Source: a virus
IMG/VR virus record: IMGVR_UViG_3300049846_001450
Location: 1 to 49,213 of that record
DNA: 49,213 nucleotides
Reading direction: 5' to 3' (one strand)
The notes under the pieces were generated by a model. The model did not search any database. It saw nothing but the letters and a program-made list of their open reading frames with translations, and was not told where the DNA came from. This document shows, piece after piece, positions 13,497 to 21,940 of the stretch. Position 1 is the stretch's first letter. Each line of letters opens with the position of its first letter. The translations under genes were made by a program, and so were the position numbers.

Positions 13497-15374
13497 GTGA
13501 TCGTCGCCGACAAAATTGAAGAGCTGTGCAGGCTACTCGCTCAACACGTCCCAATCGGTGATGCGCGCAAACGCGCAGGAATCACCGACAAGCAATACGA
13601 AAAGCTGCTCGAAGACTCGAAGGCTCGAACGCGTATCGAAGCGGCGCAACGTGGCGTAATGCAGCCGAGCGAGCGCAAAGACAAACCAGTATCGGAAGCG
13701 CTCGCATCGTTAACAGACGTCAAGTTTTACGAGTTTCTTACCCGTCCAGATCTTTGTGCACTCGACTTGTCGCCAGCTGTTCGCGCCATCGCTCTCGCGT
13801 CGGACGGTCGACCCGACGAGATCCAAGACGACAAACTTTGCATCCGCTTGTTTGGGTGTGGCCCGGACAGACTGCCACGTAAACCGCCACGCGTTGTCGT
13901 ACTTCGGAGTGGTGGCCAGTGCGGCAAGACATCGCGACTTGGCGCGCCAAAAGCGCTTCATGGTGCGCTCACGGTTCCCGCGCCAAACGTTCTTCCTGGA
14001 CAGTGGGCGCGTTCGTTGATCACGGCACCCGACACGGACCTCGCGACGGCTGCGCTCAACTACTGCCAAGGCTACGTGTACAACTCGCCAGTGATGCGCG
14101 CGATGCTTTCGGATGAACTATCCGACGAAGACGACGAAGAAAACGTTGGTACTGCGCAGCGGATCCGATTTAAACGCCATGATGGTTGTCTTGTCGAACT
14201 CAAAATCAAGGCAGCGAACCGAAGCGGCACGGGCGGGCGATCGCGCTCGCTTCTAAGCGCACTCATGGACGAAGTCTGCTTTTACCTTGGCGCGGAATAC
14301 AAGGTCAGCGACGCGGAGATCTTTGGTGCCATTGAGCCGCGTGTAGTACCAGGCGGACAAACCTGGTTGACGTCGTCGCCGAACATCGAAGGCTACGGGC
14401 TGCTCGAGGATCTTGTTGCTGCCGAGTACGGCAAGCATGAGACGGCGCTCGTTGTGCTCGCGTCGACGCGCCTCATGTTTCCGGGATGGGATCCGGATTA
14501 CGAGATCGAGACGCCGATGCGCAAGCGCGATCCAGATCGTGCGCGTCGCGAGATCGATGGTTTGCCTTTACCGGCTTCGGCTACGTCGTTTTATTCGCCG
14601 TTGATCATTGCCAGCGCGGAGTCGCTCGAAATTGCGCCAACGTCGAAAGTGATCGCGAAGGCGTCTGGTGGTGACTTTGCGTTTGTAAACAACTCGTCGG
14701 CGCTCGCCATCGCCGAATCATACGAAGACGGAACGTTTGCCGTGACGCACATTGACGAACAAGAGCCACGCCAAGGCAAGCCGCTGCGTCCGTCGATTGT
14801 GTGCGCGAAGCATGCGCGCGTTTTATTTTGCGCTCAAACGTTTTCCGTCGTGTGCGATGGTCACTACCGTGAAAGCGTTCGTGAGCACTTCGGCAAACGT
14901 CGCGCGGTTTGTCCAGCGTGCGGAATGCTTGTCGAGGCGCCGCGGCAAGGGCAGTGGGTGTGCGAGATTGACGCGCGAGACGAAGAAGAACTTGGCCACG
15001 GATGCGGATTCGTTTGGACACCAAACAATGCGCGCAGCGTCGCGATCTACGCAGGTCCCGAAAGCACGAACGCAAGCAAGCCTTTTAAGGCGCTGCTCGA
15101 TGGCCTGCGCGAAGGCATCGTCAAGCTCCCGAATCACGCTCGATTGAAAGCGCAGCTCAAAGCCGTAAAAGGCACACCGCGGCCTGGCGTCGGGCAGGAC
15201 TACACGATCACGCAACCAGAAAAGAAAAACGCTGGTCCCGACGGCACGATGTCGCATGGCGATCTCGTGTCCGCTGTTGTGCTCGCGCTTTGGCGTGTGG
15301 GCCTTGGGCGACAAAAGAACAAGGCACCACTTTGGCTCGATAAGCCCTGCCAAGGCGAACGTCGCGCCTACTGA
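13497..15374 (+). CDS. Terminase large subunit with N-terminal helix-turn-helix, 625 aa
   Basis: DNA-packaging motor that fills the prohead and cuts the DNA. GTG start 13497. Residues about 1-55 look like a small-terminase-type helix-turn-helix (IGDARKRAGITDKQYEKLLED). Then come the ATPase: a deviant Walker A (RSGGQCGKTS) near 137-146 and Walker B (LLSALMDEVCF) near 250-260. The nuclease domain follows: GGDFAF near 392, DGHYRESV near 453, and HGDLVSA near 586 supply the three acidic positions. Between them, near 470-505, CPACGM and later Cys residues form a zinc-ribbon insertion. The usual 'RDSSAL' segment reads NNSSAL here. No separate small terminase is recognised, so the N-terminal domain may serve as one. 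Confidence 0.9.
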   Translation: MIVADKIEELCRLLAQHVPIGDARKRAGITDKQYEKLLEDSKARTRIEAAQRGVMQPSERKDKPVSEALASLTDVKFYEFLTRPDLCALDLSPAVRAIALASDGRPDEIQDDKLCIRLFGCGPDRLPRKPPRVVVLRSGGQCGKTSRLGAPKALHGALTVPAPNVLPGQWARSLITAPDTDLATAALNYCQGYVYNSPVMRAMLSDELSDEDDEENVGTAQRIRFKRHDGCLVELKIKAANRSGTGGRSRSLLSALMDEVCFYLGAEYKVSDAEIFGAIEPRVVPGGQTWLTSSPNIEGYGLLEDLVAAEYGKHETALVVLASTRLMFPGWDPDYEIETPMRKRDPDRARREIDGLPLPASATSFYSPLIIASAESLEIAPTSKVIAKASGGDFAFVNNSSALAIAESYEDGTFAVTHIDEQEPRQGKPLRPSIVCAKHARVLFCAQTFSVVCDGHYRESVREHFGKRRAVCPACGMLVEAPRQGQWVCEIDARDEEELGHGCGFVWTPNNARSVAIYAGPESTNASKPFKALLDGLREGIVKLPNHARLKAQLKAVKGTPRPGVGQDYTITQPEKKNAGPDGTMSHGDLVSAVVLALWRVGLGRQKNKAPLWLDKPCQGERRAY

Positions 15375-15399
15375 ACGAATTTTCGTGACATGTAGGTCT

Positions 15400-16860
15400 A
15401 TGCGTGCAACATCCCGACACGTGCGCCCGCTTGCTCGATGGATCTCCAGTCTAGGCGCTCGCCTCTCGCGAGCCGTCGTCGGCGTGGCGCGTACACTTGG
15501 CCAAGCGCGCAGCGCTTTTCGCGTTGGCGCATGGTCTGGACGCTCGACCGTTCGAGGACAACTCGGCACGCGCGGCGGGAACGTCGACGCATCGCAATAT
15601 TTCGAGCAATGGTCGCACGTGTTACACAGCTGGACTTACGACTCGTATTACGGCGCAATGAGTTTGGCCGAGTCCGGCGATATGCGCGGCATTGCGGATC
15701 TTTGCATGGCGATCATGGGATCGCCACGCGCGGGCGCAGACCTTCGCACGCGAGCGCTCGCCATTTCGGGCGCACCAATTCGATTCGATCGTGCTCCGCG
15801 TGGACGTCGAGCCCGTACGGCAGTACGCGCAATCGATGCGGACGAGGACTGGTTTTACATGGTCACCGAAGCCGAGCAAAACCAGATCCAAAAGTGGTTT
15901 TGGATGATGGGACTCGCGCTCGGAAGACTCGAGTGGTGGGAAGATAACCCCATTGCAGCGACGCCTGAGGCCGCGCAGCGTTTGCCCAAGGTCGCGCGTA
16001 TTCGCAATGGTCGAAACGTGCCCACCTTGAAAGCGTGGAATCCTCGATGCTTGCGCTATGATTGGCAAGAGCGCGTTTGGAAAGTACGTCTCGAAAATGG
16101 CGAAGAAGAGACGATCAAGAATGGCCTTAACGGTTGGATTCTTTGGTTGTCAACCGAATCACGCCCATGGCTTAACGGGCTTTGGCGTGGGCTTGCTCCA
16201 ATGTTTTTGCTTATTGGTTTTGCCATTTCGGATTGGCGAAACCAAAGCGAAAAGTTTGCTCATGGCGTCGCGGTATTCAGTGGCCCCGCTGCGCACGACG
16301 ACGAGTTTCGCGTCAAGCTTGTCGACGATTGGCGCAATGCTGGCGCACGCGGCGCAGTCTATTTGCCGGAAGAAACGAAGCTCGAAGTCTTCGAGTTGAA
16401 AGCCGACAACTGGAAAACATTTGTTGAGCAAATCAAACTTGCGGAAACGTCAATCACGATCACGATTCGCGGCGCAAATCTTCCGACAGAATCAGTCGCA
16501 AACGTAGGCACCGGGGCAAACGCGCAAGGCGAAACCGTTCTCGACGTCAAAAAAGGCGACGCTCGCGACTTTGAAACGTTCGCCCATTTAAATGTCGTGC
16601 GACCATGGGGCCAAGCCAATTATTTGAGCGCAGATGTAGCGCCATGGATCTCGATTTTGGTTGAGCCAAAGGACGATGCCGCTTCATTCGCTGCGGCCCA
16701 AAAAAGCGGCGCGGACGCGTTCAAGGTTTGGCAAGAAACAGGCGCACCAATTGACGTCGCAGAATACATGCAAAAACTCGGCACGCCGATTGATACCGAA
16801 AAGCTCAAAGCGATGCGCGCAGCAGAAATCGCTAACACGCAAGAAAGTGCAGCGGCATGA
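15400..16860 (+). CDS. Portal protein (Mu gp29/DUF935-like), 486 aa
   Basis: Forms the dodecameric head vertex through which DNA passes. ATG 15400 is preferred; the frame runs back into the terminase gene to 15256 but lacks protein-like sequence there. Supporting features are a central Trp-rich alpha/beta region (NQIQKWFWMMGLALGRLEWW), a long helical segment after residue 300, and a C-terminus with GADAFKVWQETGAPIDV, typical of DUF935 portals. Position between terminase and protease matches Mu-like gene order. Confidence 0.8.
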   Translation: MRATSRHVRPLARWISSLGARLSRAVVGVARTLGQARSAFRVGAWSGRSTVRGQLGTRGGNVDASQYFEQWSHVLHSWTYDSYYGAMSLAESGDMRGIADLCMAIMGSPRAGADLRTRALAISGAPIRFDRAPRGRRARTAVRAIDADEDWFYMVTEAEQNQIQKWFWMMGLALGRLEWWEDNPIAATPEAAQRLPKVARIRNGRNVPTLKAWNPRCLRYDWQERVWKVRLENGEEETIKNGLNGWILWLSTESRPWLNGLWRGLAPMFLLIGFAISDWRNQSEKFAHGVAVFSGPAAHDDEFRVKLVDDWRNAGARGAVYLPEETKLEVFELKADNWKTFVEQIKLAETSITITIRGANLPTESVANVGTGANAQGETVLDVKKGDARDFETFAHLNVVRPWGQANYLSADVAPWISILVEPKDDAASFAAAQKSGADAFKVWQETGAPIDVAEYMQKLGTPIDTEKLKAMRAAEIANTQESAAA

Positions 16861-18131
16861 GAAACACGACCGCAAAAGAGCGCGAACAAATCATTGGCGC
16901 GCTCGCGATCCATGACGCGTACCATCGTGCATTGATTGCTGGCACGATTCCGCAAACAATCGAGCGCCGCGCGGACGATGGCGAGTATGTCGACACCGAT
17001 GGCGGCTGCTACGAACTACGTAATGGTGTCGCGATCATCTCGATTGTTGGCCCGCTCATGCAATACGGTGGATGGTGGTACGATGGCCACGCATCCGTGC
17101 AAGCACGCATCGTCGCTGCATTGCTCGACGCACGCGTCGGATCAATCGCACTCGAAATCAATTCGCCTGGCGGCGTCGTGTCGGGATGCTTCGATGCTGT
17201 TCGCGCAGTTCGTGATCTTGCGCGTGCGGTCGGGAAAAAGATCTATGCATTCGCGCTCGATGGCGCGTACTCGGCTGCCTATGCGTGGGCAATGGTCGCG
17301 AATGAATTGCATTTACCAGACAGCGGTGGCGTTGGATCAGTTGGTGTGCTCGGATGTATCGAGTCGTGGGATCGGTTTAACAAAGAAATGGGGATCGATA
17401 TTGCGATCATTCGCAGCGGCACGCAAAAGGCGGATGGGCATCCGGATCTGCCACTTGATCCCGCAGCCGTTGCCCGTGAGCAAATCGAGGTCGATCGACT
17501 CGCCAGCATCTTTGCTGGAATCGTTTCCGAATCACGCGGCTTGACAGTCGAGGAAATCCTTGCAAAGCAAGGCGCGACGATTCATGGCCCCGAAGCCGTT
17601 GCAGCGGGGTTTGCCAATAGTGTCACAACGTTTTCCGCCGTGCTCGCAATGGCCGAGCAGGCATCGAGGGAATATCGAATGCAATCGATTGCAGCTCGCC
17701 TCGGTCTCGCCGCCAACGCGACCGAAAGCGACATCAACGCAGAAATCACGAAACGCGAAGTCGCGCAAGCGGCGGCGTTGGTAGGTGCCCAAAAAGACGC
17801 GGCCGAAGCAAATGCTAAGGTCGATGCGCTCGCCGGATGCGCGGCGGATCTGGCAGTGCGCTGCGGCATCATTACAACTGGACAACGCGATGCGCGCGTG
17901 GCGTATCTGAAAGCCGCTCCCATGGCTGCCGCGTCGGAATTGGCAACGGCATCGCCCGTGCTTCCTCCGCAGCGCCAAGAGTCGAGCGAAGGCGCGAAGA
18001 GCGGCGCAGCGTATGCGTCCGAGAAAGATCCGACGGAATTTCCCGCGGATATCGAGGCGCAGCTTGCGCTTTACAATCGAAACCCGCAACTCTATCACAA
18101 ACTGCGCAATGAAGCGCGGAAAGGTTCGTGA
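16857..18131 (+). CDS. Head maturation protease (S49/SppA-like) fused to scaffold-like domain, 424 aa
   Basis: Cleaves or releases the internal scaffold during head assembly. ATG overlaps the portal stop (ATGA). Residues about 55-250 form a S49-type serine peptidase: EINSPGGVVSG near 100 (oxyanion loop), the presumed nucleophile in GAYSAAYAWAMVA near 140, then GSVGVLG. From about 280 the chain becomes helical, Ala-rich and charged, like the scaffold half of Mu gpI and lambda C/Nu3 proteins. No separate scaffold gene is seen, which supports a combined product. Confidence 0.85.
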   Translation: MRNTTAKEREQIIGALAIHDAYHRALIAGTIPQTIERRADDGEYVDTDGGCYELRNGVAIISIVGPLMQYGGWWYDGHASVQARIVAALLDARVGSIALEINSPGGVVSGCFDAVRAVRDLARAVGKKIYAFALDGAYSAAYAWAMVANELHLPDSGGVGSVGVLGCIESWDRFNKEMGIDIAIIRSGTQKADGHPDLPLDPAAVAREQIEVDRLASIFAGIVSESRGLTVEEILAKQGATIHGPEAVAAGFANSVTTFSAVLAMAEQASREYRMQSIAARLGLAANATESDINAEITKREVAQAAALVGAQKDAAEANAKVDALAGCAADLAVRCGIITTGQRDARVAYLKAAPMAAASELATASPVLPPQRQESSEGAKSGAAYASEKDPTEFPADIEAQLALYNRNPQLYHKLRNEARKGS

Positions 18132-19057
18132 TTCCAATGGGAACCGGACGAACTCTGATTGGCGATAACGTCGTCGTTCCTGTTTTGGTCGATGCCGTTT
18201 CCGCCGCATTCCCAAATAACCCAAGCGTGTTTGTGCGCAGTGGGGCAATGATTCAAGACTTGTCGTTTCCACCCGCGTACAAGGGTGTAAAGCAAGTCGA
18301 GGTCCCGACGTTCGCGCGTATGCCCGAAGCTGTCGAGGTCGAAGACGGCCAGCCCGTCGAGCCGAACAAGTTGACGTCGAGCGGCGAATTCGCAGACGTG
18401 CGCGAATTCGCAATCGCATTCTCGTTGACCGATCGAGCGCGTTCGTCGCAGCTTGGGACGTACGAAGAAGGCGGACGCCAATGCATGATTTCGATCGCCG
18501 AAAAGGTCGACTCGCGCGCATTGACGCAGGTTCGCGCAGCGTCTTGGTTGTCCGATTATACGGTCGACGTGTTCAGTTCGACGACACCCGTCAATTTCAC
18601 GAGCGACACGTATATCGCCGCCCGCGCCAAACTCGGCGATGTTGGCTGGAATGAAGCGCCAGTTATGGTCGCGATTCACTCCGATGTCATGGCGACTATG
18701 ACGCGTGTTCGTAATGCGAGCGGCACGTACGATCTCGTCGAGGAAGGTCCGCCCGGCCCTGACGGAATGCCGATGTGGCTCAAATTGAAGCCGTGGGGGA
18801 CCGCGATCCTCGTATCGGACAAACTCAATAAAGAAGCATCTGGCGGCAAATACAAATACGAAAGCTTCGTCATTTGGCGCGATTCGATCGCGGTATGGCT
18901 TGAAGCTTCGCCGTCGTCGGAACAAGAGCGCATTGCCAAGGTCGCAGCCGATTCGATCTACATGCGGCAATTCGGCATTGTGCATCCCTACGCGCGGCGC
19001 CCTGGTCGCAAGACGCCCGGCATCGTCCGGTGCTACACGAACGCCGTCACCGTTTGA
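18128..19057 (+). CDS. Major capsid protein (HK97-fold, Mu T-like), 309 aa
   Basis: Main shell protein. GTG 18128 overlaps the upstream stop; ATG 18137 is the alternative. An N-arm is followed by a beta-rich E-loop-like segment and by a spine helix region (GRQCMISIAEKVDSRALTQVR). The P-domain strands near the end carry WRDSIAVWLEASP. Size and position directly after the protease fit Mu-like capsids of about 305 aa. Function follows mainly from gene order. Confidence 0.8.
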   Translation: MIPMGTGRTLIGDNVVVPVLVDAVSAAFPNNPSVFVRSGAMIQDLSFPPAYKGVKQVEVPTFARMPEAVEVEDGQPVEPNKLTSSGEFADVREFAIAFSLTDRARSSQLGTYEEGGRQCMISIAEKVDSRALTQVRAASWLSDYTVDVFSSTTPVNFTSDTYIAARAKLGDVGWNEAPVMVAIHSDVMATMTRVRNASGTYDLVEEGPPGPDGMPMWLKLKPWGTAILVSDKLNKEASGGKYKYESFVIWRDSIAVWLEASPSSEQERIAKVAADSIYMRQFGIVHPYARRPGRKTPGIVRCYTNAVTV

Positions 19058-19104
19058 CCCATAACGCAGTTTGAAGCGCCGTCATCCGGCGAGACGATTA
19101 TTAA

Positions 19105-19500
19105 ATGACGATCCCCAACATGCAATCGCGTTCCGTGGTTTTGCCGAACGGCCACGGGCGAACCATTCCCACGGCGAACCTTGCCGACGAAACCGATCTT
19201 GCGGCAACGAAAACGCAAGACTCGCTCGATCTCGGAGGACCGATTGGCGCCCTCACGATGACGCTCACCGTCACGGCAGCGAGCGGCACGAGCCCCACGA
19301 ATGATACGATCGTCGAGCATTCGCACGACAATTCGACGTTTGCGACGCTCGGCAGCTTCACGCAGGTAACTGCGGCTGGTACGGAAACGAAAACGTTTGG
19401 CCCGGCACGACGGTACATCCGGGCCAAGTCCACACTTGGCGGAACATCGCCCGTCTTTTCGTTTACCGTCTCCGGAGATCTCGATCTGTCGTTCATCTGA
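19105..19500 (+). CDS. Putative head decoration protein, 131 aa
   Basis: ATG 19105. Residues about 45-131 form a beta-sandwich with repeated pattern (SHDNSTFATLGSFTQV, YIRAKSTLGGTSPVFSF). The same pattern recurs inside the next protein. Beta-sandwich proteins directly after the capsid gene often decorate the shell. No signal peptide or catalytic residue is seen. Confidence 0.6.
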   Translation: MTIPNMQSRSVVLPNGHGRTIPTANLADETDLAATKTQDSLDLGGPIGALTMTLTVTAASGTSPTNDTIVEHSHDNSTFATLGSFTQVTAAGTETKTFGPARRYIRAKSTLGGTSPVFSFTVSGDLDLSFI

Positions 19501-19508
19501 AACAAACC

Positions 19509-20588
19509 ATGACGTACGCGCAAACCATTGCCCTGTTACCTTCGAGCGGATACGCCCGCAGCGGCAGTGGTTTGCCCGTGCTCATTGGCCGCAATTCGTC
19601 GTTGTCGCTGTTTGTTAACGTACTCAACGCCGACGATAATGCGATGACCATTATAAAGATCGAAACGAGTTCATTCGCAGTACGCGATCGCGAGCGCCAC
19701 GCAGTCACATGGCGGCCAATTGAAGGTGTAGTAATCACGGGCAACGCGACTGCGCCAATAACAGTTCAAAACGCAGACGCATTTGTGAGAGCTACTTATG
19801 ACGTCTCCGGAGCGCCAGTTTCAATATCGTGTGAAGGACTCGCGACGCGTCCGCTGGTAGCGTCGCAATCGATTACGTCAAGTGGCGTGTCGGCAGCAGT
19901 TGACCTTGCGCAGTACCACGGCGGAAGATTCGCGGCGTACGTGACGGCGGCACCTTCCGGACAAACTTTAACGCTCTCAATCGAGCGCAGCAGCGACGGC
20001 ACGAAGTGGGAAACGGCGGCGACGTGGGCGGCCATTTCGACGACTGGCGAATACGCGATCGAGAGTGCCGATCTTGACAAGTTTGTCCGCGTACGTTGGG
20101 CCGTTTCTGGCGCTGGCACGTGGACGTTCAGCGTTTCCGGAAAACTATCATTGATTTTTGCACGCACGCGCGACCGTTCGCTGCTCGGCATTCGTTCGGC
20201 CGCAGTGCCAAATGCGACGGCTGCGAAGTATTTGTCCGCATTCGAGGCAGCGACGGCGACCATCGAGGGCGACCTTGGCGCGTTCGTGTTACCGCTGCGT
20301 CAATGGGGCGACGAACTGCGGCGCCATTGTGTTGCGCTTGCCGATTGGTATTTGCTCACGAATGAAGGTGAAGAGCCGCAAGGTGGATTGTATTCGACTC
20401 TTTATTTGCAGGCTCAGGAATGGCTCGCGAATGTTGGCGGACGTGTCCCTGGTAATCATGGTCGGCGTATTCGACCGACAAACGTTATCGACTCGACACC
20501 TCCGGACGCAAATGGTACGCGAGCGGCCTACGCGTTTCAATCTGATCCATTGCGTGATTCGTGTCGCAACCGCGGAGTTATTTACTAA
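19509..20588 (+). CDS. Head-tail adaptor: beta-sandwich domain(s) fused to gp36-like (DUF1320) domain, 359 aa
   Basis: ATG 19509. The N-terminal two thirds contain beta-sandwich repeats like those of the gene at 19105 (IERSSDGTKWETAATW, VRVRWAVSGAGTWTFSVSG). From about residue 235 it has the features of Mu gp36/DUF1320 proteins: FEAATATIEGDLGAFV, then LRRHCVALADWYLL, and a late helix LYLQAQEWLANVGG. gp36-like proteins are head completion or tail-connector parts. The fusion of decoration-type and connector-type domains is unusual. Confidence 0.65.
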   Translation: MTYAQTIALLPSSGYARSGSGLPVLIGRNSSLSLFVNVLNADDNAMTIIKIETSSFAVRDRERHAVTWRPIEGVVITGNATAPITVQNADAFVRATYDVSGAPVSISCEGLATRPLVASQSITSSGVSAAVDLAQYHGGRFAAYVTAAPSGQTLTLSIERSSDGTKWETAATWAAISTTGEYAIESADLDKFVRVRWAVSGAGTWTFSVSGKLSLIFARTRDRSLLGIRSAAVPNATAAKYLSAFEAATATIEGDLGAFVLPLRQWGDELRRHCVALADWYLLTNEGEEPQGGLYSTLYLQAQEWLANVGGRVPGNHGRRIRPTNVIDSTPPDANGTRAAYAFQSDPLRDSCRNRGVIY

Positions 20589-20812
20589 TGAACAACGAAG
20601 CGCACCGTAATAGCATTCTACTAAAACTCATGCAGTTGCTTGGGTATATCGTCTCGTTTTGTACGGTGCGTTTGCGTGTTGAATTCGAGATTGGCAAGCA
20701 ACAAGGCGCGCAGCGGGCCCACAATGAATTGACGCAGAACGCTGGGCATCACAAACGTACGCCGATGCTCATACTACCACCGCCAGAACGAAAGGATCGG
20801 GTAGTATATTGA
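20588..20812 (+). CDS. Small hypothetical protein, 74 aa
   Basis: ATG 20588 shares a base with the upstream stop. Basic and helical, with a hydrophobic segment (LLKLMQLLGYIVSFCTV) that could be membrane-active. It sits between two head-tail connector genes. Its stop overlaps the next TTG start. Confidence 0.55.
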   Translation: MNNEAHRNSILLKLMQLLGYIVSFCTVRLRVEFEIGKQQGAQRAHNELTQNAGHHKRTPMLILPPPERKDRVVY

Positions 20813-21399
20813 GCTGGGCGCTTACCGCATGGGGCCAAACGTGCGCACAGATTCACACACGGCTCGTGTCTGAATTTCCGACGCTTGCGCTTGGCATTGG
20901 TCCAGACGGATGGGCGCGGCATGACGCTACGCTGCGACTTTTGTTTCTTGGGCCTGGTATGGTTGCGCGATACCAAACGACAGACATTGTCGTGCCAAAC
21001 GAAACGCTAGAAATGCCGACCGTAGGACAACGCCCACCTGGCAAGCGCGCAATTCGAGATCGTGTTTGTCCGATTGTTGCGTTCATCGCGTCGCCGTACA
21101 ATGGTACCGAGGATGCATCGACGGACACGAGCGCTGTTGTTGTAGAAGATATTTACGAGCGCTTTCTTGCCGCCGTCGATTACGTCGCGCATGGTCGCGC
21201 GTCAACGCTCATTGACGCGCAATGGCTCGGTGGTTCGGCTGGTCGCAATGGCTGCGCAGTTCAGATTAATATGACGCTTCGTTTCGTCGTGCTTGACAAT
21301 CCGCTCGCGAAGGCGAAGCCAACATCAACGACGGTAACAGGTTTGTCCGTAGCGAATCCAGCGGGCACCGTCGTAGAAACGGCGGTCCCCGGTGCTTAG
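20809..21399 (+). CDS. Tail-completion protein, Mu gp37-like (DUF1834), 196 aa
   Basis: TTG start at 20809 overlaps the upstream TGA, which the gene order supports. The chain resembles gp37-like proteins: a helical start (QTCAQIHTRLVSEFPTL), conserved Pro/Gly-rich turns (PPGKRAIRDRVCPIV), then beta-strands with a NGCAVQINMTLRFVV end. Mu gp37 joins tail to head. The assignment rests on the position after the gp36-like gene and on overall shape. Confidence 0.55.
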   Translation: MSWALTAWGQTCAQIHTRLVSEFPTLALGIGPDGWARHDATLRLLFLGPGMVARYQTTDIVVPNETLEMPTVGQRPPGKRAIRDRVCPIVAFIASPYNGTEDASTDTSAVVVEDIYERFLAAVDYVAHGRASTLIDAQWLGGSAGRNGCAVQINMTLRFVVLDNPLAKAKPTSTTVTGLSVANPAGTVVETAVPGA

Positions 21400-21931
21400 G
21401 GCTCGCAATCTCGCAAAGGCAATCCGCGCAGGCGAGAAGCTATCGCGCGGGCTGCGCGACGTCGCGTCAGGCAAAGCGTTGGAGCCGGTTGCAGACGCAA
21501 TGCAGCGGCGCGGCCAAAAGCTTTTGAATGATGTTTTTCGCACATCGACCGAGCCGGATGGTTCGCCCATGGCGCCGCTTGTGTACCGTGTCGGAAAACC
21601 ATTGATTCTGACAGGCGCATTGTCGAAAGGTGCGCTCGTGCGCGTTGTCGGCGTGGCTCGCTGGGGAATCAAGCTGCTTTTCGAGGTGCACGACACGTCA
21701 GACGTCAAAGCGATCTGGCATCAAAAAGGCACCGTGCGCGGCGGGCCAACCACGGACCCACGACGCGCGCAGAATCGAAAAAGTTTTCGCTCTGGCGAAG
21801 CAGAAAGACAACACATCCCAGCGCGAAAGATGCTACCGGAAACAGCGCAAGAGGCGGCGCGATGGATCGCCGAACTCGAAAAGGTCGGACAAGAAAAACT
21901 CGACAAGGTGCTACAGCGCCTTGCTTTTTGA
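21392..21931 (+). CDS. Virion morphogenesis protein (Mu gpG-like), 179 aa
   Basis: GTG 21392 overlaps the upstream stop. Residues GSPMAPLVYRVGKPLILTGALSK and IPARKMLPE match the pattern of the phage virion morphogenesis (gpG) family: an RVGKPLI-type central motif, a TGALSKG turn and a C-terminal P-A-R-L/M-P element. These proteins complete the tail tip or head-tail joint. In Mu the gene lies before the capsid gene, but here it is next to the sheath gene. Confidence 0.75.
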   Translation: MLRARNLAKAIRAGEKLSRGLRDVASGKALEPVADAMQRRGQKLLNDVFRTSTEPDGSPMAPLVYRVGKPLILTGALSKGALVRVVGVARWGIKLLFEVHDTSDVKAIWHQKGTVRGGPTTDPRRAQNRKSFRSGEAERQHIPARKMLPETAQEAARWIAELEKVGQEKLDKVLQRLAF

Positions 21932-21940
21932 GGGCAAACC

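Noticed and set aside
17532-18521. Long minus-strand frames opposite the protease and capsid genes (also 18095-18985)
   Set aside because: They overlap strongly supported head genes on the other strand and have the skewed composition of antisense frames.
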